Source: Aromatoleum toluvorans (lineage in GTDB: Bacteria; Pseudomonadota; Gammaproteobacteria; Burkholderiales; Rhodocyclaceae). From it: a stretch of 64,000 nucleotides of DNA. Below, one piece after another: positions 55,730-62,996 of the stretch. The stretch spans positions 1 through 64,000 of the forward strand of contig NZ_WTVN01000029.1 of assembly GCF_012910905.1 (NCBI RefSeq), given 5' to 3'. Made by a program: the position numbers and the translations under genes. Below the pieces are notes generated by a model. That model was not told the origin of the DNA and searched no databases. It was given only the letters and a program-made list of their open reading frames with translations. Each line of letters starts with the position of its first letter. Positions within the stretch are counted from its first letter, which is position 1.

Positions 55730-56671
55730 ATGCCAACCGTATCAGAGCAACCATGCCCCATTTGCAAACTTGCGGCGAAAGATGTTCGCGTTTGGGACTA
55801 CGGAGAGCGCACGACGCTTGAATGCGCGAGGTGCGGGAAGTTCACCATAACCGGGACCGCCGCAGCGATGGCCAAGTCTAGGCAACTTGAGCCGAGGCTT
55901 TCAGCCTGGATACGGGAACGCTTCGAAGCCGGGGCAGATATCCCGGAAGTCAACTCAAACACTTTGGAAGAGGTAGCCAAGATACTTCCCGACTACAAGG
56001 TCGCCGAAAAACAACTGATTCTCCTGCGAGTTTTTGAAAGGCGAACCGCATTCCCCGGCCAAGCAATAGATATCCATCCCAATTTTGATTTTCCGTTGGC
56101 GTGGGCGGCGGGAGAAGAGGAATTCCTATATTTGCTGAGAAGTCTTATAGATCGAGGGCTTGTACGTCGCACGGATGGCCCGTCGGATCTGACTGACTCA
56201 TTTGTATTCAAGGTCGAGATTACCGCAAACGGGTGGGATTTTCTGGATCAGCATTCCCGTCCTTCCGTCATCAGCGATCAAGCGTTCGTCGCCATGTCCT
56301 TCTCGCCGGAGCTGAAGTCCGCTTGGGAAAACGCCATCAGACCAGCGCTAACCAAGGCGAAGTTCCGTCCCTACCGCGTAGATGCGGAACCCCACATCGA
56401 TCGAATCGACACCAAGATCGTTACCGAAATAAAGAACTCAAAGTTCTTGGTGGCCGACGTCACCCAGCAGCGGCCGGGTGTCTACTTTGAGGCAGGCTAC
56501 GCGCTTGGCCTTGGCATTCCGGTTTTTTGGTGCGTGAGGGCAAACGATCTGCAGAACGTGCATTTTGATACAAGGCAGTACAACCATATTGTTTGGACTG
56601 ATGAAAATGACCTTGCGGAGCAACTTTACCTCTTTGTTTCGGCAGTCATTGGCACAGGAACAGCAATCTAA
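55730..56671 (+). CDS. zinc-ribbon protein with C-terminal TIR-like domain (cassette B)
   Basis: A 313-aa protein. The N-terminus is a zinc ribbon (Cys9-x2-Cys12, Cys32-x2-Cys35). A middle region (~50-180) appears helical and may bind nucleic acid. Residues ~185-310 form a TIR-like/nucleoside-deoxyribosyltransferase-like fold: FVAMSF, FLVADVT, then GVYFEAGYALGLGIPVFWC with a conserved glutamate near 255, and HFDTRQYNHIVW. Domains of this kind are NAD+- or nucleotide-acting effectors in several anti-phage systems. It is flanked by attC sites and its stop codon lies inside the downstream ATCTAAC core. A defence role is a hypothesis; the substrate is unknown. GAGG precedes the start. Confidence 0.75.
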   Translation: MPTVSEQPCPICKLAAKDVRVWDYGERTTLECARCGKFTITGTAAAMAKSRQLEPRLSAWIRERFEAGADIPEVNSNTLEEVAKILPDYKVAEKQLILLRVFERRTAFPGQAIDIHPNFDFPLAWAAGEEEFLYLLRSLIDRGLVRRTDGPSDLTDSFVFKVEITANGWDFLDQHSRPSVISDQAFVAMSFSPELKSAWENAIRPALTKAKFRPYRVDAEPHIDRIDTKIVTEIKNSKFLVADVTQQRPGVYFEAGYALGLGIPVFWCVRANDLQNVHFDTRQYNHIVWTDENDLAEQLYLFVSAVIGTGTAI

Positions 56672-56736
56672 CAACACCATGAAAGCGTCGTCAAAATGCT
56701 GCGCATTTCGTCGCCCCCTGAAGCGTCACGTTGGGG
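56666..56736 (+). other. attC-like site 2
   Basis: Begins with ATCTAAC (RYYYAAC core) overlapping the stop of cassette gene B and ends with GTTGGGG, one base off GTTRRRY. Its centre, GTCAAAATGCTGCGCATTT, is shared over 19 bases with attC-like site 1, which supports common origin. Length 71 bp. Confidence 0.7.
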
Positions 56737-56777
56737 GGCGATAGTCGCCGTCCGCTATACTCGATAAGGAGGTATTG

Positions 56778-56960
56778 ATGGACTACTGGCTACGAGTTGT
56801 CGGAATAATTCTGATAGCTATCGTTGGATGGACAATACTCACCAAGATAGATCCGATAGGCGGAAAGGATTATTCGGGCGTTCCGACAAAATCAAAAATC
56901 ATAACCGTGGTCGTCCTTGTAGTCGTTGGTGGAATTCTGCTGCTTGTGAAAAGCAAGTAG
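56778..56960 (+). CDS. small two-helix membrane protein (cassette C)
   Basis: A 60-aa protein with two hydrophobic helices (VVGIILIAIVGWTIL at ~6-20 and ITVVVLVVVGGILLLV at ~41-56) and a short loop. It has an AAGGAGGT ribosome site with ideal spacing to the ATG at 56778. No family recognised. It shares a cassette with the secreted protein that follows 50 bases later, as no attC-like site lies between them. Confidence 0.7.
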   Translation: MDYWLRVVGIILIAIVGWTILTKIDPIGGKDYSGVPTKSKIITVVVLVVVGGILLLVKSK

Positions 56961-57010
56961 TCTATTGGAAGTTTATTACTTACGCATATGCACGTATTGA
57001 GGTCAAAACA

Positions 57011-57349
57011 ATGAAAATCATGATGACGGTGGCCCATCGTAGGGCATTGCTGCTATGGCCCTTAGCTATCCTGGTATTCCACTCGTCAGCCATCGCTGGT
57101 CTCGATGGCGCACAGCGCAGGTCCGTTTATGAGCAGACCTATAAGACGTGTCTTTCGTCCGCGACAAAGTCTGCGCCTCAAGCGCCACACGCTGAGCGGC
57201 ATGCATGGTGTACTTGCTATGCGGGCCAAGTTGTCGACCGTGTCTCCCCAAGTGACATCACGCAATACTCCCCGACTTCGGGACTGACGCAAAGAATGAT
57301 CAGCGTGGCGAACGACGCGACAGCCCATTGTCGAGAAAAGCTTTATTGA
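57011..57349 (+). CDS. secreted cysteine-containing hypothetical protein (cassette C)
   Basis: A 112-aa protein with a signal peptide (RALLLWPLAILVFHSSAIA) and a mature region of ~80 residues holding four cysteines (TC, WCTC and HC). The paired arrangement suggests two disulfides in the periplasm. No family recognised. GAGG lies about 11 bases before the ATG at 57011; a longer upstream frame overlaps the preceding gene and is not used. Confidence 0.65.
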   Translation: MKIMMTVAHRRALLLWPLAILVFHSSAIAGLDGAQRRSVYEQTYKTCLSSATKSAPQAPHAERHAWCTCYAGQVVDRVSPSDITQYSPTSGLTQRMISVANDATAHCREKLY

Positions 57350-57377
57350 GGGGGAACGCCACGCTTTCATTCATGTC

Positions 57378-57516
57378 GCCCAACAGTCGGGCGATGCGTC
57401 AATTGTATCGACGATCCCAGCCCCCTCACCCTCTCAGTCAACCGGACCGCCTGCAGGTTGCGCTTGCAGGTGCCCTCCGCTCTTCGGGTTACGGCGCCCG
57501 TTACCGCACGTTAGGC
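57378..57516 (+). other. attC-like site 3 (long)
   Basis: Starts with GCCCAAC (57378-57384, RYYYAAC) and ends with GTTAGGC (57510-57516, GTTRRRY), separated by palindromic sequence. At 139 bp it is in the upper size range of attC sites. The following cassette gene begins 8 bases later. Confidence 0.72.
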
Positions 57517-57523
57517 ATACAAC

Positions 57524-57868
57524 ATGACTAGTACCGATCCGATCATGATGTTCGTTGTTCAAACCGTAATCGTGCTATTTACAATTCTATTGGCATATCG
57601 CGACTTTGCGATTCGGAAGAAGGAGCAAACGGCCGGAATGGTCGCAGAGGTAATACGCAGCGATAAATCCATGGGAAGTCTGTATACCGTGTACGGCGCT
57701 GCCATCGCTTCATGCCTTTTATTAATTGATAAATCGACGGGCATCGAAGGACATAAAGTCGCATTGATTATTATTGATTTTATATGTTTTACATATGCGT
57801 TCTTTTTTAGCTCATGGTTTCGAAACGCTGTATTCTTCACACTAATTCAGCGCGTCCGTAAGGATTAA
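57524..57868 (+). CDS. hypothetical membrane protein (cassette D)
   Basis: A 114-aa protein with three hydrophobic stretches: ~8-25 (MFVVQTVIVLFTILLAY), ~55-70 (YGAAIASCLLLIDK) and ~78-98 (VALIIIDFICFTYAFFFSSW). Very AT-rich for this genome (19 G/C in one 60-base line), so recently acquired. The start is 8 bases after the GTTAGGC core and the stop is one base before a GCCTAAC core, the exact frame of a single-gene integron cassette. No family recognised. Confidence 0.7.
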   Translation: MTSTDPIMMFVVQTVIVLFTILLAYRDFAIRKKEQTAGMVAEVIRSDKSMGSLYTVYGAAIASCLLLIDKSTGIEGHKVALIIIDFICFTYAFFFSSWFRNAVFFTLIQRVRKD

Positions 57869-57869
57869 C

Positions 57870-57877
57870 GCCTAACC
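57870..57877 (+). other. attC-like site 4, left core (interrupted by IS)
   Basis: GCCTAAC at 57870-57876 is a perfect RYYYAAC core complementary to the GTTAGGC that opens cassette D. The rest of the site is displaced by the IS110-family element; the right part resumes at about 59444 and ends near 59486. Confidence 0.65.
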
Positions 57878-57896
57878 TGGCCCCAAGGGACTTCCC

Positions 57897-58258
57897 GTCA
57901 ACCCTTTCCTTGCAGACCGGCCGCAGGCCGAACTGCCCGTTGATCATGGGCGCATCTTTATCTCCTGCCGACCACGCCAAGGCGTGACCGGGTTTGGACT
58001 GCCGACGTTGCGATGGACAAGGACAGAACAGACTGCCTTTCCCCAATCGGCCTTGTTCGGCGCGTCAGCGCCGGGGCCCTGCGATTAACCGCACCGGCTG
58101 GCCTCTATCAATCGTCGGCGCGACCGGGGCGCGGGGATCAGCCGCGACACCCTGCGTGGTCGGCCATTGGGTTAGCCAGGCTCTCAGCCGGTCGGTCTGA
58201 CCTGTTTGTCTATCGCGTGCGCGCAGTCATGGAAACTCCGTGTGGAAACCGCGGCGGT
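57897..58258 (-). ncRNA. candidate bridge RNA/seekRNA region of the IS
   Basis: The non-coding stretch downstream of the transposase frame, inside the element. In IS1111-type elements the guide RNA that selects the target is encoded at this end. On the minus strand the segment 58169-58180 reads CCTGGCTAACCC; its CTAACC equals the attC core found at the insertion site. The RNA's ends and folding were not determined. Confidence 0.35.
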
Positions 58259-59338
58259 TCAGTGCGCCGCCTGCCCGGTCGGCTCGCGCCCCCGGTGCCA
58301 CGCTTCGGGGTTGTAGGCTTCGCCCTTGGCAAGCACCGCCCGCAACTGGCGGGCATGCTTGTTGGCGATCGCGACCAGCGTCTTGTGGTAACCGACACGT
58401 CCGTTGAGCGTCACGATTCACTGCTGCAGTCACGTGAGCGCCTCGGGGGCGGTTCGGTGCTTGCGCAAGGTGGCCGCGAGTACGCTGCGGGCGCCCTGCA
58501 CGAGCAGCGTGCGCAGGTAGTCGTCACCGCGCCGGGTGATGCGCCAGAGCTTGGGTTTGCCGCCGCTGGAATACTGGCTCGGCGTGAGGCCGAGCCAGGC
58601 CGCGAACTGGCGACCGTTGTGGAACATCGTGGCGTCGCCGACGCTGGCGACCACCGCATCGGCGGTGAGCATCCCGACCCCGGGCAGGTCACGCGCCCGC
58701 CGGGCGGCGGCGTCCTCGGCCTGCTGGGCGGCGATCTGCCGGTCGCACTCGGCAATGCGCGCATCCAGGGCGTCGAGCTGGTCGCGCACGGACTGGATCA
58801 GGTGCCGGATCGGCGCGGGCTGTGCGGTGTCGAATTCGTGCTCGGCAAGCTTGCGCCGCAGCCGCGCCGCGCCGGTGTCGACCACCATGCCGAATTCGGC
58901 GAGCAACCCCCGGATGCGGTTCAAGAGCGCGGTGCGCTCCTCGATCCAGCCCAGCCGCAGGCTGTGCCACGCGAGCCGCTGCTGCTGCGCCTCGGTCTTG
59001 ACCGGAATGAAGCGCATCCCCGGCGCGAGCAGCGCCGCGACGATCGCCGCGGCATCGGCGCGATCGTTCTTGACCGCCTGGCGCTTGCGGTACGGGCGCA
59101 CGAACTCGGCCGCCATCAGCCGCGGCTCGAGCCTCAGCGCGTGCATCGTACGGCCCCAGCAATGCGCGCCGCCGCACGCTTCCATCCCGACGAGCGTGCC
59201 CTGCGGCAGCGTCGACAGCCACGCCACAAACCCCGCCCGGTTGAACTCCCGCGTCTCGATCACCCGCCCCGCGCCGTCGGCCACGCAGGCCACGAACACG
59301 TTCTTTGCCAGATCCACGCCGACCGTCGTAGTATTCAT
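58259..59338 (-). pseudogene. IS110-family transposase with two in-frame stops
   Basis: The frame opens at 59338 with MNTTTVGVDLAKNVFVACVA and shows the DEDD RuvC-like part (Asp in GVDLAKN, Glu in GMEACGG, Asp pair in KNDRADAAAI) and the Tnp_20 part with LPGVGMLTADAVVA and the catalytic-serine region SQYSSGGKPK. After HRTAPEALT two TGA codons (58430-58432 and 58418-58420) interrupt it. Conserved sequence continues in the same frame (GYHKTLVAIANKHARQL) to a natural stop at 58259. The intact protein would be ~359 aa; only 302 residues are translated without read-through. The second TGA replaces what is usually a Trp codon, pointing to decay and not to programmed recoding. Confidence 0.85.
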
Positions 59339-59443
59339 TTGGACTTCCCCTTTCGCCTCTTCAGATTGAGCTTCAGCAATTCAATCTTGGCACTTCGATG
59401 CCGGGCGGCAAAGGCCGCCGGCGGAAGTGGGAAGTCCCTTTGT

Positions 59444-59486
59444 AGTCATTCCACCGGTCTCGTCCGCTGAAGGCCGACGTTTAGGT
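59444..59486 (+). other. attC-like site 4, right part
   Basis: Sequence to the right of the IS, ending with GTTTAGGT (59479-59486), which looks like GTTAGGT with one inserted T. The partner core ACCTAAC is found at the end of the next gene (60255-60261). This is the remainder of the attC split by the element. Confidence 0.45.
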
Positions 59487-59498
59487 CTCCCCTGAACC

Positions 59499-60260
59499 AT
59501 GGAACGCCTCTACGACTTTGCGCTCGCAAATATGGAACGCACTGTGCACGGCCTTGCGCAACGTGTTCCTCCGCCCCAAGCCGTTCCCTACAAGGATTCA
59601 TTCGTCTTTCGTTACGTCGAGAAGTCCGTCCACCAAGCGTTGGTGCAGAAGTTGGCGCGGGTCGTTACCGGGCTCAAGTCCGCGCGGCTCCTCATGGAAC
59701 ACGGTTACCTTCAAGAGCAAGGGGCACTTCAACGTATTCTCGACGAGCTTCACGAAGATATTTCATTCCTTGCGCTGGGCGTTATTTACAACGATCACAC
59801 GCCCCTTCATCAAGGGTATCTTGAAGCGTTCTACGAAGAAGAATTCGACGCAGATACAGCTTTGGCTTCCACTCAAAAGCGACCGATGATTTCCAGGCAA
59901 AAGATTCGTGCATATATCGCACGAGCCGAGGGGGCCGCAGACCCTAGTACCGGAGCAGAACTCACGCGAACAGTCAGCAAAGCCTACTCCGGCTATGTTC
60001 ACGCTGCGTCACCCCACATAATGGATATGTACGGCGGGTATCCACCCCGTTTTCACGTCAGCGGCATGGCGGGAACCGAGCGCCGCGCAGAACACCGCGA
60101 AGACCTCTGGAACTATTTCTATCGAAGCATCGTAGCCTTTGCTATGGCAGCAAAGGCGTTTGGCGACGACTCGCTGTTTTCCGAAATTCAACAGTTTTCG
60201 CGCGACTTTGAGAAACAAGCAGGGAAAGACTATGCACCTTCGCAGCCACCGAAAACCTAA
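59499..60260 (+). CDS. hypothetical protein (cassette E)
   Basis: A 253-aa soluble, largely helical protein of unknown family. Notable stretches are the N-terminal half, rich in charged helices (LVQKLARVVTGLKSARLLME, ILDELHEDISFLALGVIYND), and a C-terminal half with HAASPHIMDMYGGYPPRFHV. No signal peptide, membrane segment or metal motif is obvious. Its stop lies within an ACCTAAC core (60255-60261), as in other cassettes of this array. It may be a metabolic or defence cassette; sequence gives no decision. Confidence 0.65.
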   Translation: MERLYDFALANMERTVHGLAQRVPPPQAVPYKDSFVFRYVEKSVHQALVQKLARVVTGLKSARLLMEHGYLQEQGALQRILDELHEDISFLALGVIYNDHTPLHQGYLEAFYEEEFDADTALASTQKRPMISRQKIRAYIARAEGAADPSTGAELTRTVSKAYSGYVHAASPHIMDMYGGYPPRFHVSGMAGTERRAEHREDLWNYFYRSIVAFAMAAKAFGDDSLFSEIQQFSRDFEKQAGKDYAPSQPPKT

Positions 60261-60285
60261 CCCTGCCCCAAGGGACTCCCCCGGT
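60255..60285 (+). other. partial attC-like site 5 with IS-end scar
   Basis: ACCTAAC at 60255-60261 is a good RYYYAAC core. It is followed by CCTGCCCCAAGGGACTCCCC, which is nearly the same as the bases after the core at 57870 where the IS begins. No right core follows before the next gene. Either a second IS copy left its end here, or this stretch is a normal part of these attC sites. Confidence 0.45.
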
Positions 60286-60297
60286 CGCCCCTCGCCC

Positions 60298-60840
60298 ATG
60301 ATGACTACACCCGTTTTCATTCTCCCCGGCCTTGGAGGGTCAGGCCCGGCTCACTGGCAGAGCATTTGGGAAGCGTCCGATTCATCGCTGCATCGGGTAG
60401 TTCAGCGGGACTGGGATCACCCGGACCTGAAGGAGTGGGTTGCAACATTGCAGGAACACATTGCCGCCTGCGAAGTTGCTCCGATCCTGGTGGCTCACAG
60501 CCTTGCGTGCAGCCTGGTTGCGCACTGGGTTAACGAACACGGGAAAGGCGTCAAAGCCGCGTTATTGGTCTCCCCGTCGGACGTGGAATCGCCAGAACAC
60601 ACTCCGCCCGAGGTACGCGGGTTCAGCCCGGTTCCGTTGGTACGCTTCCCATTTCCAAGTACAGTCGTTGCAAGCACCAATGATCCGCGAGTGGCGCTCC
60701 CGCGTGCTGAATATTTTGCAACGTCGTGGGGCAGTCGCCTTGTCGTCATACCGGAGGCCGGGCACATTAATGCCGAATCGCAACTCGGCGAATGGCCGGA
60801 AGGCAAAGCGCTGCTCTGGGAGCTGAGGCATTCAACCTGA
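60298..60840 (+). CDS. RBBP9/YdeN-family serine hydrolase (cassette F)
   Basis: A 180-aa alpha/beta hydrolase. FILPGLGGSGPAHWQSIWE is the family's N-terminal signature (oxyanion region), the nucleophile serine lies in LVAHSLACSLVAHW, the aspartate in VASTNDPRVAL and the histidine in PEAGHINAESQLGEWPEG. Members are small cytoplasmic hydrolases of unknown natural substrate. Two ATGs in tandem could start the gene (60298 or 60301). An ATTCAAC sequence overlaps its last codons. Confidence 0.88.
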   Translation: MMTTPVFILPGLGGSGPAHWQSIWEASDSSLHRVVQRDWDHPDLKEWVATLQEHIAACEVAPILVAHSLACSLVAHWVNEHGKGVKAALLVSPSDVESPEHTPPEVRGFSPVPLVRFPFPSTVVASTNDPRVALPRAEYFATSWGSRLVVIPEAGHINAESQLGEWPEGKALLWELRHST

Positions 60841-61069
60841 CCCTGCGGTCCTGCACGTTAGCACCCCCTGACCGCCGCCGTTTCGAAGACGTTTCACGCT
60901 GGCAAATATCTCTCTACATGAGAGAAGTGGTCGCAGGGTAGCCAGTTGTAAAAATTGGCAAGGCGGCTTCTGCCACGAGTTCGAGTTAAATAATATAAAG
61001 CCTCATGGAGTGGTGCGCGGCCGCCATGCGGTGGTTGGGCGCATGCTTGAACTCTGTAGGGCACCCGGC
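60841..61069. other. intergenic region at the right side of the array
   Basis: Contains GTTAGCA at 60857-60863 and GTTGGGC at 61034-61040; the latter is a full GTTRRRY core 30 bases before the next gene. No complete attC fold could be traced. A small AT-rich patch (60988-61000) may hold a promoter. Confidence 0.4.
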
Positions 61070-62179
61070 ATGAAGAGACTGGAACTGCTTGATTATGGAA
61101 GGTTCTTTGCCGCGATCATTGTCGTTCTGTTTCACTACACGTTCAATGGCATCGCCAACGGCAAGATTACATCCATTAGCCATATCGCAGCAGTGATCGA
61201 GCTGAGCAAGTACGGCTACTTGGGGGTTGAGCTCTTCTTCATGATCAGTGGTTACGTAATATTCTTTTCGGCAAGATCCGGGGCGGCTTCCAGGTTCGCT
61301 GTCGGCCGGGCCGTCAGGCTGTACCCCGCTTATTGGTTCGCAGTGCTGTTTACCTCATTCTTTGCCTTGCAGTGGGGCGGAGACTTGATGTCGGTTGGCC
61401 CGCGCCAAGTGCTTGCCAACTTGTCGATGCTGCAATCCTTTTTCGGGGTTCCGCACGTCGATGGTGTGTACTGGACGTTGCTCTTTGAAGTGACGTTCTA
61501 CGGAGCCGTTCTCTTGTTGCTGCTGTTCGGGCTTCAGAAACACCTGCGCACCCTATTCATGTTCTGGCCAGTGTTGCTGCTCGCCTCGCTGGCGCTGGGA
61601 ATGAATGCGCTGCCTTACCTGGGAGGGTATTACTGCTACTTCTCCGCAGGGGCGCTTTTTGCGGTTCTGAAGCAGCAGTTTCGTTGGGGCGCGGTTTTCG
61701 GTTTGGCGGTTGTGTATGGGCTGTGCGTCAAGTTTTCCGCCGGCGGTGCCGCGCATTTAACGCAAGCCAAGGGGATTGAGTTCTCTCCCGTAGTGATTGC
61801 TTCCGTCATCACGCTTTTCTTTGCTCTGTTTGCTTTTCAAAACACGAAGAAAGGCGAGTCGCTAAAGCTGCCCCTGTCCAGGACGTTCGGGGCGCTTACG
61901 TATCCCATCTATCTGATTCACGCGCATTTCGGGTATATGTTCATCAGTCGGTTCGCGACGGAAGAAAACAAAATCGCGATTTATGCATTAACCGTCTCCA
62001 TGGTCGTCGCCATTGCGTTGTTCGTGCATAAGCTCATCGAGCAACGTCTTTCGCACGTCTGGAAGCGGTTGTTTACCGGGACCATTGGGCGGTTTGTGGA
62101 TTTACTTCAAGGAATGCTATTAAGAATGAACACGGCGTACAGCGTGTCGTTCAGCCGGACGCCGCCTGGCGGCGGCTGA
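61070..62179 (+). CDS. acyltransferase family 3 membrane protein
   Basis: A 369-aa protein with about ten helices. RLELLDYGRFFAAIIVVLFH (with the conserved family histidine), YLGVELFFMISGYVIFFSA and GRAVRLYPAYWFAV are the acyltransferase-3 signatures. Such proteins acetylate or acylate surface polysaccharides, peptidoglycan or lipids in the inner membrane. The start at 61070 is where similarity begins; ATG at 61043 would add nine residues. A GTTGGGC core just upstream and the lower GC raise the possibility that it is the last cassette of the array. Confidence 0.88.
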   Translation: MKRLELLDYGRFFAAIIVVLFHYTFNGIANGKITSISHIAAVIELSKYGYLGVELFFMISGYVIFFSARSGAASRFAVGRAVRLYPAYWFAVLFTSFFALQWGGDLMSVGPRQVLANLSMLQSFFGVPHVDGVYWTLLFEVTFYGAVLLLLLFGLQKHLRTLFMFWPVLLLASLALGMNALPYLGGYYCYFSAGALFAVLKQQFRWGAVFGLAVVYGLCVKFSAGGAAHLTQAKGIEFSPVVIASVITLFFALFAFQNTKKGESLKLPLSRTFGALTYPIYLIHAHFGYMFISRFATEENKIAIYALTVSMVVAIALFVHKLIEQRLSHVWKRLFTGTIGRFVDLLQGMLLRMNTAYSVSFSRTPPGGG

Positions 62180-62325
62180 TCCCACTTGCCCGGAGGCCCC
62201 ATCATGATGCGCGACCGGTGGTCATGCCGTGGTCACCGTGCGCAGCGGATTGGTGAGGGCGGCCATCCGGGTCCCGACACGGTCCGGGGTCTTCGTTCCC
62301 GGCCGTCCGTTGCCGGGCAGCCCTC

Positions 62326-62907
62326 ATGAAGCTGACCGTCGAACCCCTCACGCCGGCACGCTGGCCCGATCTCGAGGCGGTGTTCAACGCCAGGGGCTGC
62401 TCCGTCGCCCGCGGGTGCTGGTGCATGTACTACCGGCTGAGCGGCGAACGTGGCGCCGAGCTCGACGGCAAGACGCGCGCCCGGGTGTGGCAGGCCGGGC
62501 TCAGGGCGTTGGTGGACGAGGGGCCGCCGCCCGGCCTGATCGGCTATCTCGACGGGACCCCGGTCGGCTGGGTGTCGCTCGGTCCGCGCGCGGATTTCGC
62601 CAAGCTGCGGCGTTCGCCGGTGATGAAGGCGGTCGACGATCAGCCGGTGTGGTCCATCGTCTGCTTCGTCGTGCCCTCGCAATACCGTGGGCAGGGCGTC
62701 GCGCGCGCCCTGCTTGAGGGGGCGATCGCCTACGCGCGGCAACGCGGCGCATGCCTGCTGGAAGCCTACCCGGTGGATAAGGCGGGACGCTCCAGCGACG
62801 AGGCGATGTGGTTCGGCGCCAAATCCATGTACGACGCCGCGGGCTTCGAGGAGGTCGCGCGCCGCAAGCCGCACCGGCCCATCGTCCGCCTGCGGACGTC
62901 CGGATGA
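62326..62907 (+). CDS. GNAT-family N-acetyltransferase
   Basis: A 193-aa acetyltransferase. The acetyl-CoA loop is SQYRGQGVARALLEGAIAYA (about residues 117-136), preceded by the strand VWSIVCFVVP. An N-terminal cysteine-rich segment (RGCSVARGCWCMYYRLSGE) is typical of the subgroup often found next to transcription regulators. Substrate unknown. High GC marks return to ordinary chromosome. Confidence 0.85.
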   Translation: MKLTVEPLTPARWPDLEAVFNARGCSVARGCWCMYYRLSGERGAELDGKTRARVWQAGLRALVDEGPPPGLIGYLDGTPVGWVSLGPRADFAKLRRSPVMKAVDDQPVWSIVCFVVPSQYRGQGVARALLEGAIAYARQRGACLLEAYPVDKAGRSSDEAMWFGAKSMYDAAGFEEVARRKPHRPIVRLRTSG

Positions 62908-62996
62908 CGGCGAACGGCATTGCCAGGTGATACCTGCGGCCACGGCGCCGGCGCGCGCTAAACTGCGCCTTCGCCTGATCCTCGCCGGATTCCCGA

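Larger units (their letters stand above)
57878..59443 (-). mobile_element. IS110-family element (IS1111-like) inside an attC
   Basis: About 1.56 kb, bounded by a 12-bp subterminal inverted repeat: AAGGGACTTCCC at 57885-57896 and its complement at 59429-59440. The exact outer ends cannot be fixed from one copy. It carries one transposase gene on the minus strand with 90 bases upstream and ~360 bases of non-coding sequence downstream. Subterminal repeats, no target duplication and insertion in an attC are the known habits of the IS1111-attC group. Confidence 0.75.

Noticed and set aside
60830-60863. A complete short attC (ATTCAAC to GTTAGCA)
   Set aside because: At 34 bp it is too short for an attC, and GTTAGCA does not fit GTTRRRY; kept only as a possible remnant.
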